A DNA stretch of 47,149 bases from Priestia taiwanensis (GTDB lineage: Bacteria > Bacillota > Bacilli > Bacillales > Bacillaceae_G). The notes below the pieces were generated by a model, which was not told the DNA's origin, ran no database searches, and worked only from the letters and a program-made list of their open reading frames with translations. The DNA is taken from NCBI RefSeq assembly GCF_014638355.1, contig NZ_BMFK01000009.1, positions 1 through 47,149 on the forward strand. The letters run 5' to 3'. Position 1 is the first letter of the stretch; each line of letters opens with the position of its first letter. Below are positions 7,640-16,525 of this stretch, piece after piece. The translations under genes were made by a program, and so were the position numbers.

Positions 7640-8482
7640 TTATTTCACATACCAGCCTAATCCAAGAGACCCTTCACCTAAGTGTGTTCCAATAACCGGA
7701 CCAAAGTATCCAATTGATACTTCCACTTGCGGATAACGTTCTTCAATTGTTGCTTTCATATCTTGTGCTTCTTCTAATTGGTTTGCTTGGATGACGATTG
7801 CCTTCATTGGCTTTCCTTCGCTCGCCACTTCTTCAAATAGTTCCATCATACGTTTGATTGCACGCTTGCGCGTACGAATCTTTTCAAATGGGACGATTTT
7901 CGTATCAACGAAGTGTAATAGTGGCTTCACTTGTAGAAGACTACCGATGAATGCTTGAGCACTCGATAAGCGACCACCACGTTGTAAATGCATTAGATCT
8001 TCTACCATGAAGTATGCACTCATTGATTGCTTCATTTCGTTAAGACGTGCAATAATTTCTTCTACTGTTTTGCCTGCAGCTGCCATTTCTGCTGCTTCAA
8101 TAGCGTAGAACCCTTGTACCTCACAGCTAATCTCAGAATCAAACGCGAATACATTTGCTCCCTCTACTAACTCACCTGCTGTAATAGCACCTTGATACGT
8201 ACCACTAATACCGCTAGAAAGATGAATACTTACAATTTGATCGTATTCTTTCGAAAGTTTCTCATATAATTCAACAAATTCACCAATAGCTGGTTGAGAT
8301 GTTTTTGGTAATTCTTCTTGTTCACGGACTTTTATGTAGAATTGTTCCGCACTAATCTCCACTTCTTCTCGATAAGAAACATCACCAAAAATAACATTAA
8401 GTGGAATCATATGTATATTTAACTTTTCTCTCGTTTCCTGTGGTATATAAGCTGTACTATCAGTAACAATTGCGATTCTCAT
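7640..8482 (-). CDS. degV: DegV-family fatty-acid-binding protein
   Basis: The 280-residue protein has the family hallmarks DSTAYIPQE near the start, HLSSGISGTY near residue 85, LQRGGRLS near 165 and an IGTHLGEGSLGLGWY end. DegV/FakB proteins bind a single fatty acid and present it to the FakA kinase for phospholipid synthesis. In B. subtilis the homologue (yviA) sits between degU and comFA, as here, but without the transposon that now separates degV from degU. Ribosome site AAGAGG precedes the ATG. Confidence 0.92.
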   Translation of the reverse strand: MRIAIVTDSTAYIPQETREKLNIHMIPLNVIFGDVSYREEVEISAEQFYIKVREQEELPKTSQPAIGEFVELYEKLSKEYDQIVSIHLSSGISGTYQGAITAGELVEGANVFAFDSEISCEVQGFYAIEAAEMAAAGKTVEEIIARLNEMKQSMSAYFMVEDLMHLQRGGRLSSAQAFIGSLLQVKPLLHFVDTKIVPFEKIRTRKRAIKRMMELFEEVASEGKPMKAIVIQANQLEEAQDMKATIEERYPQVEVSIGYFGPVIGTHLGEGSLGLGWYVK

Positions 8483-8616
8483 ACTTTATACCTCTTCCTC
8501 TTATCAAAAATCAGTTTTATTCTCAATTATAACCTTTATTTTTATATTTAGAAACGTAAAAATACGTAGCCTATCCTACTGTACCATAAATCCAATCAGA
8601 ATGCTAAGTCCTTCTC

Positions 8617-8760
8617 GTGAACTACCCACCACTTAGTAGCTCTTACGAACTTACTTGAAGTGGGGGCTTCTCGATTAGTCGTTACTTTTGATAGCTAACG
8701 AATTAGTCCTAAGACAATCGAGCTAACTCCCTTGTTCCAAAGGTTATTTCATTGTCATTT
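8617..8760 (-). ncRNA. Putative right-end (omega) RNA region downstream of tnpB
   Basis: In IS605-group elements the 3' end of tnpB and the right end encode the guide RNA used by TnpB. Here the right-end stem pairs CACTT (8630-8634) with AAGTG (8658-8662) plus flanking G-C pairs, and ends near TTCAC. If the scaffold ends there, the guide would be the flanking bases just below 8617. This is inference from family architecture; no RNA evidence is available. Confidence 0.4.
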
Positions 8761-9872
8761 ATGCTAACGCTAATAGACGTATTGCTTCATTTTTGATATT
8801 GATTGCCGAATTATAATCTCTATCGAGATTTGCACCACATATACAAGAATACACTCTTTCAGACAATGACATATCTTTGACATTGCCACAACTACTACAA
8901 GTTTTAGTAGAAGGAAACCATTTGTCCATTTTCACAAGTTGTTTGCCTTGTTCTTAGAGTTTATACGCTACAAAAAAAGTAAACATGCCCCAACCATTAT
9001 CTGCGACACTCTTCCCGAAATTAAGTGCTTGTGACATTTCCTTCATATTTAGGTCTTCAATAGCTACTACATCAAAATTAGTAACTAACTCTTTAGACTT
9101 ATGATAAAGGAAATTCTTACGTTGGTTAGTTACTTTTTCATGTAACTTAGCTACTCGAATACGTTGTTTGTTCCAACGTTCTGAGCCTTTAGTACGTCTT
9201 GATAATACCCGTTGTGCCTTTGCCAATTGGTCTAACATTTTACGATAGAACTTAGGATAATTGGCTTTCTCATCCTCAGAACTAACGTATAATCCATCCA
9301 TCGCAAAGTCTAATCCAACAACTGTTTCTACTTCTTTTTGTACAATCTCTTTTTCGTATTCAGTTAAGATGGATACATAGTATTTACCAGTAGATGTCAT
9401 AGAAATCGTACATGCCTTGATAATATGTTCTTGGGGTATTTCTCTATGTTGTTTGATACGTACCATTTTCAGTTTCGGTAATTTGAGATGACCATTAAGG
9501 AGCATAATATTTCCGTTTACTACATTTGTTGTGTATGATTTTCTGGCTTTTTTACTTTTGAAATGTAGGAAAGTCATTTTGACCACTAAAGAAATTCTTA
9601 TATGCAGTTTGCAAGTTTAGTTGAGCGTTTGCCAAAGCTAATGAATCAACTTCTTTCAACCACTCAAATTCTACTTTGTATTTTGCAGGAGTTGGAAACT
9701 TTTGTTTCTTTAGTTGTTCCTTATCATCTTTGTATGTCTCATACGCTTCTTTCCGTTCAGCTAACATCCTATTATACACGAAACGTACACAACCGAAGGT
9801 TTTACGCATAAGAAATTCTTGTTCTTCTGTTGGATACAAACGAAATTTATATGCTTTATTATGCTTTGTCAT
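8759..9872 (-). pseudogene. tnpB: TnpB, RNA-guided nuclease of IS605 element, disrupted
   Basis: Joining the pieces gives a nearly full-length TnpB. The N-terminal part (9872 down to about 9562) has AYKFRLYPTEEQEFLMRKTF. A one-base insertion around 9559-9563 shifts the frame after NDFPTF, and the next frame continues KSKKARKSYTT. The RuvC-like residues are in GLDFAMDG, AIEDLNMKEM and NLDRDYNSAIN. A second lesion, an in-frame TAA at 8954-8956 after FVAYKL, cuts off the zinc finger (KTCSSCG and CICG) and the last catalytic Asp. The natural stop is at 8759. No functional TnpB nuclease can be made without suppression of both lesions. Confidence 0.9.
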
Positions 9873-9883
9873 ACCATTTCACC

Positions 9884-10282
9884 TCACTTTTCACCTTGAT
9901 TTTCAATATATTTCTTTACTACGTCTATAGGTGAACCACCAATAGTTAGTAAGCAAAAACTTCTTGACCAAAACATCTCTTTCCAAAGTTTCTTTTTCAC
10001 TTGTGGAAAGTCTCTCTTAATCAGTCGAGAACTTGCACTCTTATATGCATTAATGAATTTTGTCATTTCTGTATTAGGATTTGCCTTGAATAAGATATGT
10101 ACATGGTCAACATCATGATTCCATTCCACCAACGTTATATTGTAGTTCTCGGATAACCGTACAAACATATCTTTTGCATAGTCTGACATATCATCATCAA
10201 ATACAGTTCTTCTGTATTTTACGACCAATACAAGATGATAATACAATAAGAATACTGAATGATTATTACTATCTAATTTCAC
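9884..10282 (-). CDS. tnpA: IS200/IS605 Y1 transposase TnpA
   Basis: The 132-residue protein is intact and of normal length. It shows the HUH metal-binding motif in NHDVDHVHILFKANP and the catalytic tyrosine in VVKKYIENQ near the C-terminus. TnpA excises and inserts the element as single-stranded DNA, acting on hairpins at the two ends. It starts at a GTG with AAAGGATGG upstream. Because tnpA looks intact while tnpB is broken, the element may still move if both ends are functional. Confidence 0.93.
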   Translation of the reverse strand: MKLDSNNHSVFLLYYHLVLVVKYRRTVFDDDMSDYAKDMFVRLSENYNITLVEWNHDVDHVHILFKANPNTEMTKFINAYKSASSRLIKRDFPQVKKKLWKEMFWSRSFCLLTIGGSPIDVVKKYIENQGEK

Positions 10283-10333
10283 TTATATACCATCCTTTAT
10301 ATAATATAAGACTGATTATATGATAGATAAAAT

Positions 10334-10407
10334 AAAAAGCACAGTTAAGTGCTTTTTGGCTACGCCAAACCGAAATTCATCTCCCACCTACCGCTGGGCT
10401 ATCGCCC
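10334..10407. repeat. Cluster of hairpins, probable element left end
   Basis: Three short perfect inverted repeats lie in a row: AAAAAGCAC/GTGCTTTTT (10334-10342 with 10349-10357), TTTGGC/GCCAAA (10355-10360 with 10364-10369) and GGGC/GCCC (10396-10399 with 10404-10407). The first fits an IS605 left-end hairpin upstream of tnpA. The others could belong to the same end or to a remnant of another element. Beyond this, the tnpA-degU gap (10283-10665) contains only the degU terminator. Confidence 0.5.
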
Positions 10408-10478
10408 TGCAAAAGCTTGAGGAAGGAGAATTCTTTCGGATAGAGCGTTAAAAAAGCATGTTCTAGCACCCTCATGAT

Positions 10479-10518
10479 AAAAAAACGAGGGAACCAATCA
10501 TAACGGTTTCCCTCGTTT
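10479..10518 (-). terminator. Terminator of degSU
   Basis: An 11-bp stem with one bulge (10483-10495 with 10505-10518) encloses a short loop and is followed on the minus strand by seven U residues. It lies about 150 bases after the degU stop codon; the bases between them show no gene. Confidence 0.85.
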
Positions 10519-10665
10519 CATGTATCTTCTTAAACTATCTCTGACCAAAGAACTATCAACCTTTTCAAGTCATTTTCGACACGCTCTGTACATTTGTAAG
10601 TCACTTAGCTACGTATACTCACAAAGTAATTGTCGTATATGTACAATGATTGATGAAGATTGGTA

Positions 10666-11346
10666 TTATCTCACTTCTACCCAACCTTTTTTGATTGCGA
10701 CAACAACCGCATGTGTACGGTCTTTTACCGCCATCTTCTGTAAAATGTTACTTACATGGTTCTTTACAGTCTTCTCACTAATATATAATGACTCCCCAAT
10801 AGAACGATTGCTCTTGCCATCTGCTAACATTTGTAACACTTCGCATTCACGACGCGTTAATAAATGAAGCGGACGTTGAATTTCAATTTCTTGCTTCTTA
10901 TATAAATCTTCATTTTCAGATAGACGTCTAAACTCTTTAATTAAGTTGTCTGCAATTTTCGGGTGCAAGTATGCTCCACCACTTGCTACAACTTTTAGCG
11001 CTTCAATTAATGTATCTGCATCCATTTCTTTCAACAAGTAACCACGAGCTCCCATATTTAATACGCGCGTCACATAGTTCTCATCATCATGGATAGATAG
11101 AATAATAATCTTTAAATCTGGATATTCTTTCACTAATCGTTGTGTTGCTTCAATACCATTAATGATTGGCATATTAATATCCATTAAAATAATATCTGCT
11201 TGATGCTTGGCTACAAGCTCCAGTGCCTCTTCGCCATTTGCACCTTCTGCTACAACTTCTAAATCTTCTTCAAAATCAAGAATACGCTTAATTCCTTCAC
11301 GGAATAATTTATGATCATCAATAATAATAACATTTGTCTTCTTCAC
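10666..11346 (-). CDS. degU: Response regulator DegU
   Basis: The 226-residue NarL/FixJ-type regulator has an N-terminal receiver domain with acidic pair D10/D11, phospho-acceptor D56 ([11 protein letters not shown]) and K106-type Lys in GYLLKEMD. The C-terminal LuxR-type helix-turn-helix reads [19 protein letters not shown]. DegU is phosphorylated by DegS and controls degradative enzymes, competence, motility and biofilm genes. It follows degS by 47 bases. The phospho-acceptor number equals that of B. subtilis DegU. Confidence 0.96.
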   Translation of the reverse strand: MKKTNVIIIDDHKLFREGIKRILDFEEDLEVVAEGANGEEALELVAKHQADIILMDINMPIINGIEATQRLVKEYPDLKIIILSIHDDENYVTRVLNMGARGYLLKEMDADTLIEALKVVASGGAYLHPKIADNLIKEFRRLSENEDLYKKQEIEIQRPLHLLTRRECEVLQMLADGKSNRSIGESLYISEKTVKNHVSNILQKMAVKDRTHAVVVAIKKGWVEVR

Positions 11347-11393
11347 AGCATATAACTCCTTCTACTTCAATTCAGCCAACCTCATGCGTACAT

Positions 11394-12527
11394 TTATTCG
11401 ATTGGGACACGAACAGAAATCAATGTTCCTTCTCCTACTTTCGAACGAATATCGATTGTACCATTAAGTAGGTCTACCCTCTCTCTCATTCCTGTCAAAC
11501 CAAAAGATTGCTCCTTACGCTCTAATAAATTAAACCCTTGTCCATTATCTCGGACAAGCAAAGAAACTTGATTATGCATAAATTCAAGCTTCACATCAAT
11601 TTTCGTTGCTTTTGCATGCTTACATACGTTTTGTACAGACTCTTGCGCTAATCGAAATAATGCAACAGCCATACGTGGATACGTCGTATTATTCCACTTC
11701 CCAATTGGTTGGAACGCAATTTCAATATGATGATAATCCGACATCGTCTCGAAATATTTACGAAGCGTCGGCACAAGTCCTAGATCATCCAATGCCATCG
11801 GTCGTAAATCATAAATAATTTTACGAACTTCATACAACGTATCTCGAATGGATTCTTTCATCCCTTTTACTTCATCAATAACCGCTTCCTGGCCTTTTTG
11901 TTTAATGATGCGTTCAAAAAGATTTGCACGTAAAATTAAATGTGCTAACATTTGCGCTGGGCCGTCGTGAATCTCACGAGATAATCGGCGCTTTTCTTCT
12001 TCTTGTGCTTCAATAATGCACATACCAAATTCTTGCTTCTGCTTCGCATTCTCCACCAGTTCCCCGACTTGTTTGAAATCACTATTTAAGTAATTTAAGA
12101 CAACCGATACTTGTGTACTAATTCGTTCTGCTCGTTCGATTTGTTCCTTGACGTTCTTAATACGCTGCTCTAACTCATTTCGCCTAACAACTAATGACTT
12201 CTCTTCATTTCGAAGCGTCATCACTTTCAAATGATGCATATGAGCAATTTCATACGCTTTTCTTACTTCATTCTCACTATATTTCTGGAAGTTAGCACTT
12301 AATTCTGACAAATATTGGCGTGCTTTCTTCGCCTCAATTTCGAACCTGTCTACTTCTTCGATAAGTGTACGTAGCTCAATCTTCACAACTTCTAGTTCAC
12401 TACTAAGTCGCTCATTCTCACTTCTTACACTTTCTCCAAACTCGAATACCTCATCCTTACTTGCTTCCACTGTACTAATCATTTTATTAATAATAACGTC
12501 TAATGATTGCGTATCGACCTTTTGCAT
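11394..12527 (-). CDS. degS: Sensor histidine kinase DegS
   Basis: The 377-residue protein has no membrane segment, which fits the soluble kinase DegS. A long N-terminal coiled-coil sensor (about residues 30-165) leads to the HisKA_3 dimerisation motif RRLSREIHDGPAQ with the phospho-accepting His near 187. The HATPase domain has RLAQESVQNVCKHAKA (N box), DNGQGFN (G1) and FGLTGMRERV (G2). It phosphorylates DegU, encoded next. The start ATG at 12527 is used; no typical AGGAGG is seen directly before it, so expression may be modest. Confidence 0.95.
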   Translation of the reverse strand: MQKVDTQSLDVIINKMISTVEASKDEVFEFGESVRSENERLSSELEVVKIELRTLIEEVDRFEIEAKKARQYLSELSANFQKYSENEVRKAYEIAHMHHLKVMTLRNEEKSLVVRRNELEQRIKNVKEQIERAERISTQVSVVLNYLNSDFKQVGELVENAKQKQEFGMCIIEAQEEEKRRLSREIHDGPAQMLAHLILRANLFERIIKQKGQEAVIDEVKGMKESIRDTLYEVRKIIYDLRPMALDDLGLVPTLRKYFETMSDYHHIEIAFQPIGKWNNTTYPRMAVALFRLAQESVQNVCKHAKATKIDVKLEFMHNQVSLLVRDNGQGFNLLERKEQSFGLTGMRERVDLLNGTIDIRSKVGEGTLISVRVPIE

Positions 12528-12924
12528 TGATTTTCTAAATCCCCCAGTATAGCTTCACTAATATATTCATTCCTGCGTAAACTCACACCAAGATACTTAC
12601 TTCAAAGTTCTAAGCTAGCAAAGAAGATGGAGGACCGCTTTCCGCAAGAGCTAATTCATTGAACGAACTATCTACCAAAAAATACATTTACGTAAATAGC
12701 AATCTTCTTAATATATAAATTTATTATACTACGTTAAATAGCAAAACCATACACTAAATTTCATTATATTCACAAATGGTCTAACTCTTTCCAACCTTTT
12801 ATGACGAACGGACTATCTTTTGCTATGATAGGAATATCGACTGCATCTTTCTTCCTTACAAGACGGAAAAAAGATACATACTAAAGGTAGAAATATTCAG
12901 ATTACAAAAGGGAGTGTGAACTAA
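12528..12924. other. Divergent intergenic region between degS and yvyE
   Basis: This 397-base AT-rich gap separates divergent genes. Toward yvyE it has a sigma-A-type promoter at 12801-12829. Toward degS there are two -10-like boxes on the minus strand, TATAAT at 12723-12728 and TATACT at 12555-12560, neither with a convincing -35. I see no RNA gene or small coding frame with a ribosome site. Confidence 0.6.
12801..12829 (+). promoter_or_regulatory. Sigma-A-type promoter of yvyE
   Basis: ATGACG (12801-12806) and TATGAT (12824-12829) are separated by 17 bases, and the -10 box is preceded by TGC, an extended -10. The predicted leader to the yvyE ATG is about 90 bases. Confidence 0.6.
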
Positions 12925-13563
12925 ATGTTAGCACATTATTATACAGTCAAAGGCTACGGTGAACACGAAATAATTATTCAAAAATCTCGATTCATTAGCT
13001 ATGTGAATCGTATTGAAACGGAAGAAGAAGCACAAGCTTTCATTCAAGCTATAAAAAAGAAACATTGGGATGCCACACATAACTGTTCTGCTTATATTAT
13101 TGGTGAACATAATCATATTCAAAAGGCTAATGATGATGGAGAACCAAGTGGAACAGCTGGTGTTCCGATGTTAGAAGTACTAAAGAAGCGACAAGTGAAG
13201 AATACGGTCGTCGTCGTAACACGCTACTTTGGTGGCATTAAACTAGGTGCTGGTGGACTTATTCGTGCGTACGGAAAAAGCACATCAGAAGGATTAAACC
13301 ATACAGGTGTCGTCGAGTGTACATTAATGCGTGTCATGCATGCCAAGATCGATTACACATGGGTTGGGAAAATTGAAAATGAATTGCGTTCGTCCATCTA
13401 CCGCGTGAAAGACACACACTACTTGGAAAATGTGGAATTTGAAATATTCGTAGAAGAAGGTCAAAAACTAGCTTTTGTAGATTGGATGACTGAATTAACG
13501 AATGGACAAAGTACTATTAAAGAAGGCGAACAATTATACTTAGAAGAAGACGTGAAAAAATAA
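12925..13563 (+). CDS. yvyE: YvyE, YigZ/IMPACT-family protein
   Basis: The 212-residue protein has the UPF0029/IMPACT N-terminal domain with KSRFISYVNRI, HNCSAYIIG and the signature DDGEPSGTAGVPMLEVL (about residues 71-88), followed by VVVTRYFGGIKLGAGGLIRAY. A small ferredoxin-like C-terminal domain follows. Bacterial members are structurally known but their cellular role is unclear; a link to translation or proline-dipeptidase-type activity has been proposed for relatives. The ribosome site is AAAGGGAGTG. It is divergent from degS, as in B. subtilis. Confidence 0.93.
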   Translation: MLAHYYTVKGYGEHEIIIQKSRFISYVNRIETEEEAQAFIQAIKKKHWDATHNCSAYIIGEHNHIQKANDDGEPSGTAGVPMLEVLKKRQVKNTVVVVTRYFGGIKLGAGGLIRAYGKSTSEGLNHTGVVECTLMRVMHAKIDYTWVGKIENELRSSIYRVKDTHYLENVEFEIFVEEGQKLAFVDWMTELTNGQSTIKEGEQLYLEEDVKK

Positions 13564-13731
13564 TTTACCAATTTTACAAAAAGTTATACAATTGGAACAA
13601 TTACACGTTTCATCCATTCACTTACCAATAGAGCTGAAGAGTGCCACAAGCCACCACATGAGAGAATAAACAAAAGTGGTAGTCATACCCGTGTAACGTC
13701 ATGATTATTGTTTTTCAAAGGAGAGAATCAT

Positions 13732-14994
13732 TTGGCTGATCGAACAAGAGCAACACTTTATACAAAGAAGAAACGAAAAATCTTCCCATATATCATTCTC
13801 GTTATCGTTTTCTTCTTCGGTAGTACTGGCGCCTATGCTGGTTACTTATTAAACCAAGCTGCTAATGCTGCTGAGAAGGCGAATGCGCCATTAAGTCGCG
13901 GCGAGAAATCTGATATGCGCGAAAGCGTTGTACAACCGCTCAAAGATAACGTTTCACTACTCATCATGGGAGTAGATGAAAGTGAAACACGAAAAGATTC
14001 ATATAGAGATGCCACTCGCACAGATGCACTTCTGTATGCAACATTTAATATGAAGGAGAAGTCCGTAAAATTACTTAGTATCCCTCGTGATTCTTATACA
14101 ATGATTCCGAAGACAAAAAAGAAGGATAAAATCAACCATGCTCATGCATATGGTGGGGTTGAAGGTACGATTGACGCAGTTGAGCACTTACTTGATGTTC
14201 CTGTTGATTATTATGTGAAAGTGAACTTCGAATCGTTCCTTGAGATTGTTGACTTACTCGGAGGGATTGAAGTAGATGTTCCTGTATCCTTCACCGAACA
14301 AGATAGCAAGGATCGAGCAGGTGCTATCAAAATCGAAAAAGGCCTTCAAACATTAAACGGTGAAGAAGCATTAGCATTAGCACGCACACGCAAAATTGAT
14401 AGTGATTTAGAACGAGGCAAACGTCAAATGCTTATTATTGAAGCAATTGCAAAGAAAGCAATATCTGCAAATACACTTTTCAAACTAGATAATTTATTAA
14501 GCATTCTTGGTGATAACGTAAAAACCAACATGACGTTATCGGATATCACATCCTTCTATAAATATGCCGTATCCATCGGAAGTTTAAAAATGGAGAAACT
14601 GCAATTAGAAGGTACCGATGGGAAAATTGATGGTACCTACTATTACATTCTTGATCCAAAGAAGTTAGGATTACTTCAACAAGATTTACGCACGCACTTA
14701 GAATTACCAGCAAAAAAATCCACTCCTACTATTCCAGCGACGGGAGCAACAAAAACGCAAAAAGAGCAACAAAAAACAAAGCAACAACCTGTTAATCAGA
14801 AAATAGAACAACCAAAACAAACCAAGAAAGAAAAACAACAATCAACAAATGGAACGACCGGAAAACCATCTGAAAGATCAGACAATATGGGTGAAACGTC
14901 AATAACATCGACAAATAAGAATAAATCAGCTGAATCTACAAACAAAACAGATTCAGCAAATAAACAATCCGTACCAAACGGAACAAATAATTAA
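13732..14994 (+). CDS. tagV: LCP-family wall polymer ligase (TagV/YvhJ position)
   Basis: I place the start at the TTG of 13732, giving 420 residues, because AAAGGAGAG ends seven bases before it; an earlier in-frame TTG would have that ribosome site inside the gene. An N-terminal transmembrane anchor (about residues 19-40) is followed by the LytR-CpsA-Psr domain with RTDALLYATF, SIPRDSYTMIP, and ALARTRKIDSDLERGKRQ. LCP enzymes move undecaprenyl-linked wall teichoic acid onto peptidoglycan outside the membrane. The last 90 or so residues are a Gln/Lys/Thr/Asn-rich, probably disordered tail. The neighbouring tagO supports the pathway. Confidence 0.85.
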   Translation: MADRTRATLYTKKKRKIFPYIILVIVFFFGSTGAYAGYLLNQAANAAEKANAPLSRGEKSDMRESVVQPLKDNVSLLIMGVDESETRKDSYRDATRTDALLYATFNMKEKSVKLLSIPRDSYTMIPKTKKKDKINHAHAYGGVEGTIDAVEHLLDVPVDYYVKVNFESFLEIVDLLGGIEVDVPVSFTEQDSKDRAGAIKIEKGLQTLNGEEALALARTRKIDSDLERGKRQMLIIEAIAKKAISANTLFKLDNLLSILGDNVKTNMTLSDITSFYKYAVSIGSLKMEKLQLEGTDGKIDGTYYYILDPKKLGLLQQDLRTHLELPAKKSTPTIPATGATKTQKEQQKTKQQPVNQKIEQPKQTKKEKQQSTNGTTGKPSERSDNMGETSITSTNKNKSAESTNKTDSANKQSVPNGTNN

Positions 14995-14995
14995 A

Positions 14996-15035
14996 AAACA
15001 AAAGAAGCTACCGCACGCGATAGCTTCTTTTGTTT
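14996..15035 (+). terminator. Terminator of the LCP gene
   Basis: A perfect 15-bp stem (14996-15010 with 15021-15035) with a 10-base loop begins right after the stop codon. The T-run at the end of the right arm and the A-run at the left make it usable in either direction. Confidence 0.85.
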
Positions 15036-15135
15036 CATTATTCTCTTAATAACTTTACAAGTTTACCCAACCTTCTATAATTAGACTTTTTCTGCCTAAT
15101 TACTCATTTTTACACATAACAAGTAATCTTCTACA

Positions 15136-15166
15136 TAAAAAGACCCTCGTCTTTAAAGACAGGGCT
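15136..15166 (-). terminator. Terminator of tagO
   Basis: On the minus strand CCC-GTCTTT pairs with AAAGAC-GGG around one mismatch, followed by five U residues (TCTTTTTATG). It starts about 10 bases after the tagO stop codon. Confidence 0.75.
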
Positions 15167-15175
15167 TGTATATTC

Positions 15176-16240
15176 TTACTGCTTCTTATTATCCATATAG
15201 CGAACACCACGAACGAAATTCAGAAGTGGACGATAATTCTTATGAATCAGTCCTACTTTCTCCGCTAATAATTCAATTGCTAACACTAACATGACAATAA
15301 CAAAAATGGAACCTACTTCGTTCACCTGTGCAAATAACATTGCCATTAACGCGAAAAATGCACTAATTGCATAAATGATTAACACTGTTTGACGATGTGA
15401 ATAACCTAAATTTAATAAGCAATGGTGTAAGTGTGATTTATCTGGTGAGAATACTGGTTGTTTGTTTACTAAACGACGAATAATCGCAAATAATGTATCT
15501 GAAATAGGTACACCTAAAATAATAACTGGCACGATAAGTGAAATCACCGTCATACTTTTAAATCCTAATAACGACAACACTGCAATCATGAAACCTAAAA
15601 ATAGCGATCCCGTATCTCCCATGAAAATCTTTGCTGGGTTAAAATTATAAGGTAAAAAACCTAAAATACTTCCCAATAGAATAAGACAAATACTAAAAAC
15701 AAATATATCTCCCATCATCCAAGCAACACCTGAAATCGATAGTACGACAATTGCCGAAACCCCTGCTGCTAAACCATCTAAGCCGTCAATTAAGTTAATT
15801 GCATTCGTAATTCCGATAATCCATATAATCGCTAATGGCATACTTAAATAACCGAACTCTATTTCGCCACCGAATGGTATGTTAATTGTTTCCACTGAGA
15901 TTCCACCGAAAAAAACAACGATAAACGCTGCTATGAACTGTCCGCTTAATTTTACTTTCGGAGAAATTCCATACATATCGTCAATTACTCCTGTTAACAC
16001 AATAATCGAACTTGCGGCTAAAAGCGGAGCAAGGTATTTATTATCTATATCTGGATAAATCATAAAACTTCCAATCATGAAACTAATATATATCGCTAAT
16101 CCACCTAATCGTGGCATAATTGTCTGATGCACTTTTCGATGATTTGGTCTATCCGTAGCGCCGATTTTAAAGGCTAATTTTCTCACAAATGGTGTCAATA
16201 CAATTGAAGCGACGAAACAGATTAACAAGGCCAGATACAT
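15176..16240 (-). CDS. tagO: UDP-GlcNAc:undecaprenyl-phosphate GlcNAc-1-phosphate transferase TagO
   Basis: The 354-residue polytopic membrane protein carries the family signatures DRPNHRKVH near residue 35, the acidic pair in TGVIDDMYGI near 88, and NLIDGLDGLAAG near 150, with HLHHCLLNLG near the C-terminal loop. It makes the first lipid-linked intermediate of wall teichoic acid and other surface glycans. About ten hydrophobic spans are visible. Ribosome site GAGGAGG precedes the ATG. The tagA-type gene 3.4 kb away encodes the next step. Confidence 0.95.
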   Translation of the reverse strand: MYLALLICFVASIVLTPFVRKLAFKIGATDRPNHRKVHQTIMPRLGGLAIYISFMIGSFMIYPDIDNKYLAPLLAASSIIVLTGVIDDMYGISPKVKLSGQFIAAFIVVFFGGISVETINIPFGGEIEFGYLSMPLAIIWIIGITNAINLIDGLDGLAAGVSAIVVLSISGVAWMMGDIFVFSICLILLGSILGFLPYNFNPAKIFMGDTGSLFLGFMIAVLSLLGFKSMTVISLIVPVIILGVPISDTLFAIIRRLVNKQPVFSPDKSHLHHCLLNLGYSHRQTVLIIYAISAFFALMAMLFAQVNEVGSIFVIVMLVLAIELLAEKVGLIHKNYRPLLNFVRGVRYMDNKKQ

Positions 16241-16525
16241 GCTGAACCTCCTCGTTCATATATTATCCTAAAATTCATTTTTTATTATTATAAAATCACC
16301 TTTAATATCATCTTTAATACTAATTTTCAAATTTTTACCATCATATAGGTGTATACTACCAATCTAGCAAACACTTCAAACAGGATTATACCACACTTAT
16401 AAAAATACACAAATAAAAAACTTACTGTATTACCACTAATTTCATACTTATCTAAAGAGTAAGAACATCTTCTTTCGTATATGCTAACAACAGAAACGTA
16501 TCCATTCGTAAAGGAGGCACGGACA

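Larger units (their letters stand above)
8617..10357 (-). mobile_element. IS200/IS605-type insertion element, partly decayed
   Basis: The element contains tnpA (Y1 transposase) followed 11 bases later by tnpB, both on the minus strand, the standard layout of IS605-group elements. The right end is an imperfect stem (8625-8666) ending near TTCAC (8617-8621 on the minus strand). At the other side a strong hairpin at 10334-10357 probably belongs to the left end. Both outer boundaries are estimates. The element separates degV from degU, which are neighbours in B. subtilis. Confidence 0.75.

Noticed and set aside
8490..10660. CRISPR array or toxin-antitoxin pair near the transposon
   Set aside because: I saw no direct-repeat and spacer pattern and no small paired frames. 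The short repeats there are inverted and fit insertion-element ends and a terminator.
12528..12924. Riboswitch or small RNA between degS and yvyE
   Set aside because: No conserved motif, hairpin-terminator or box could be recognised; only promoter-like elements are supportable.
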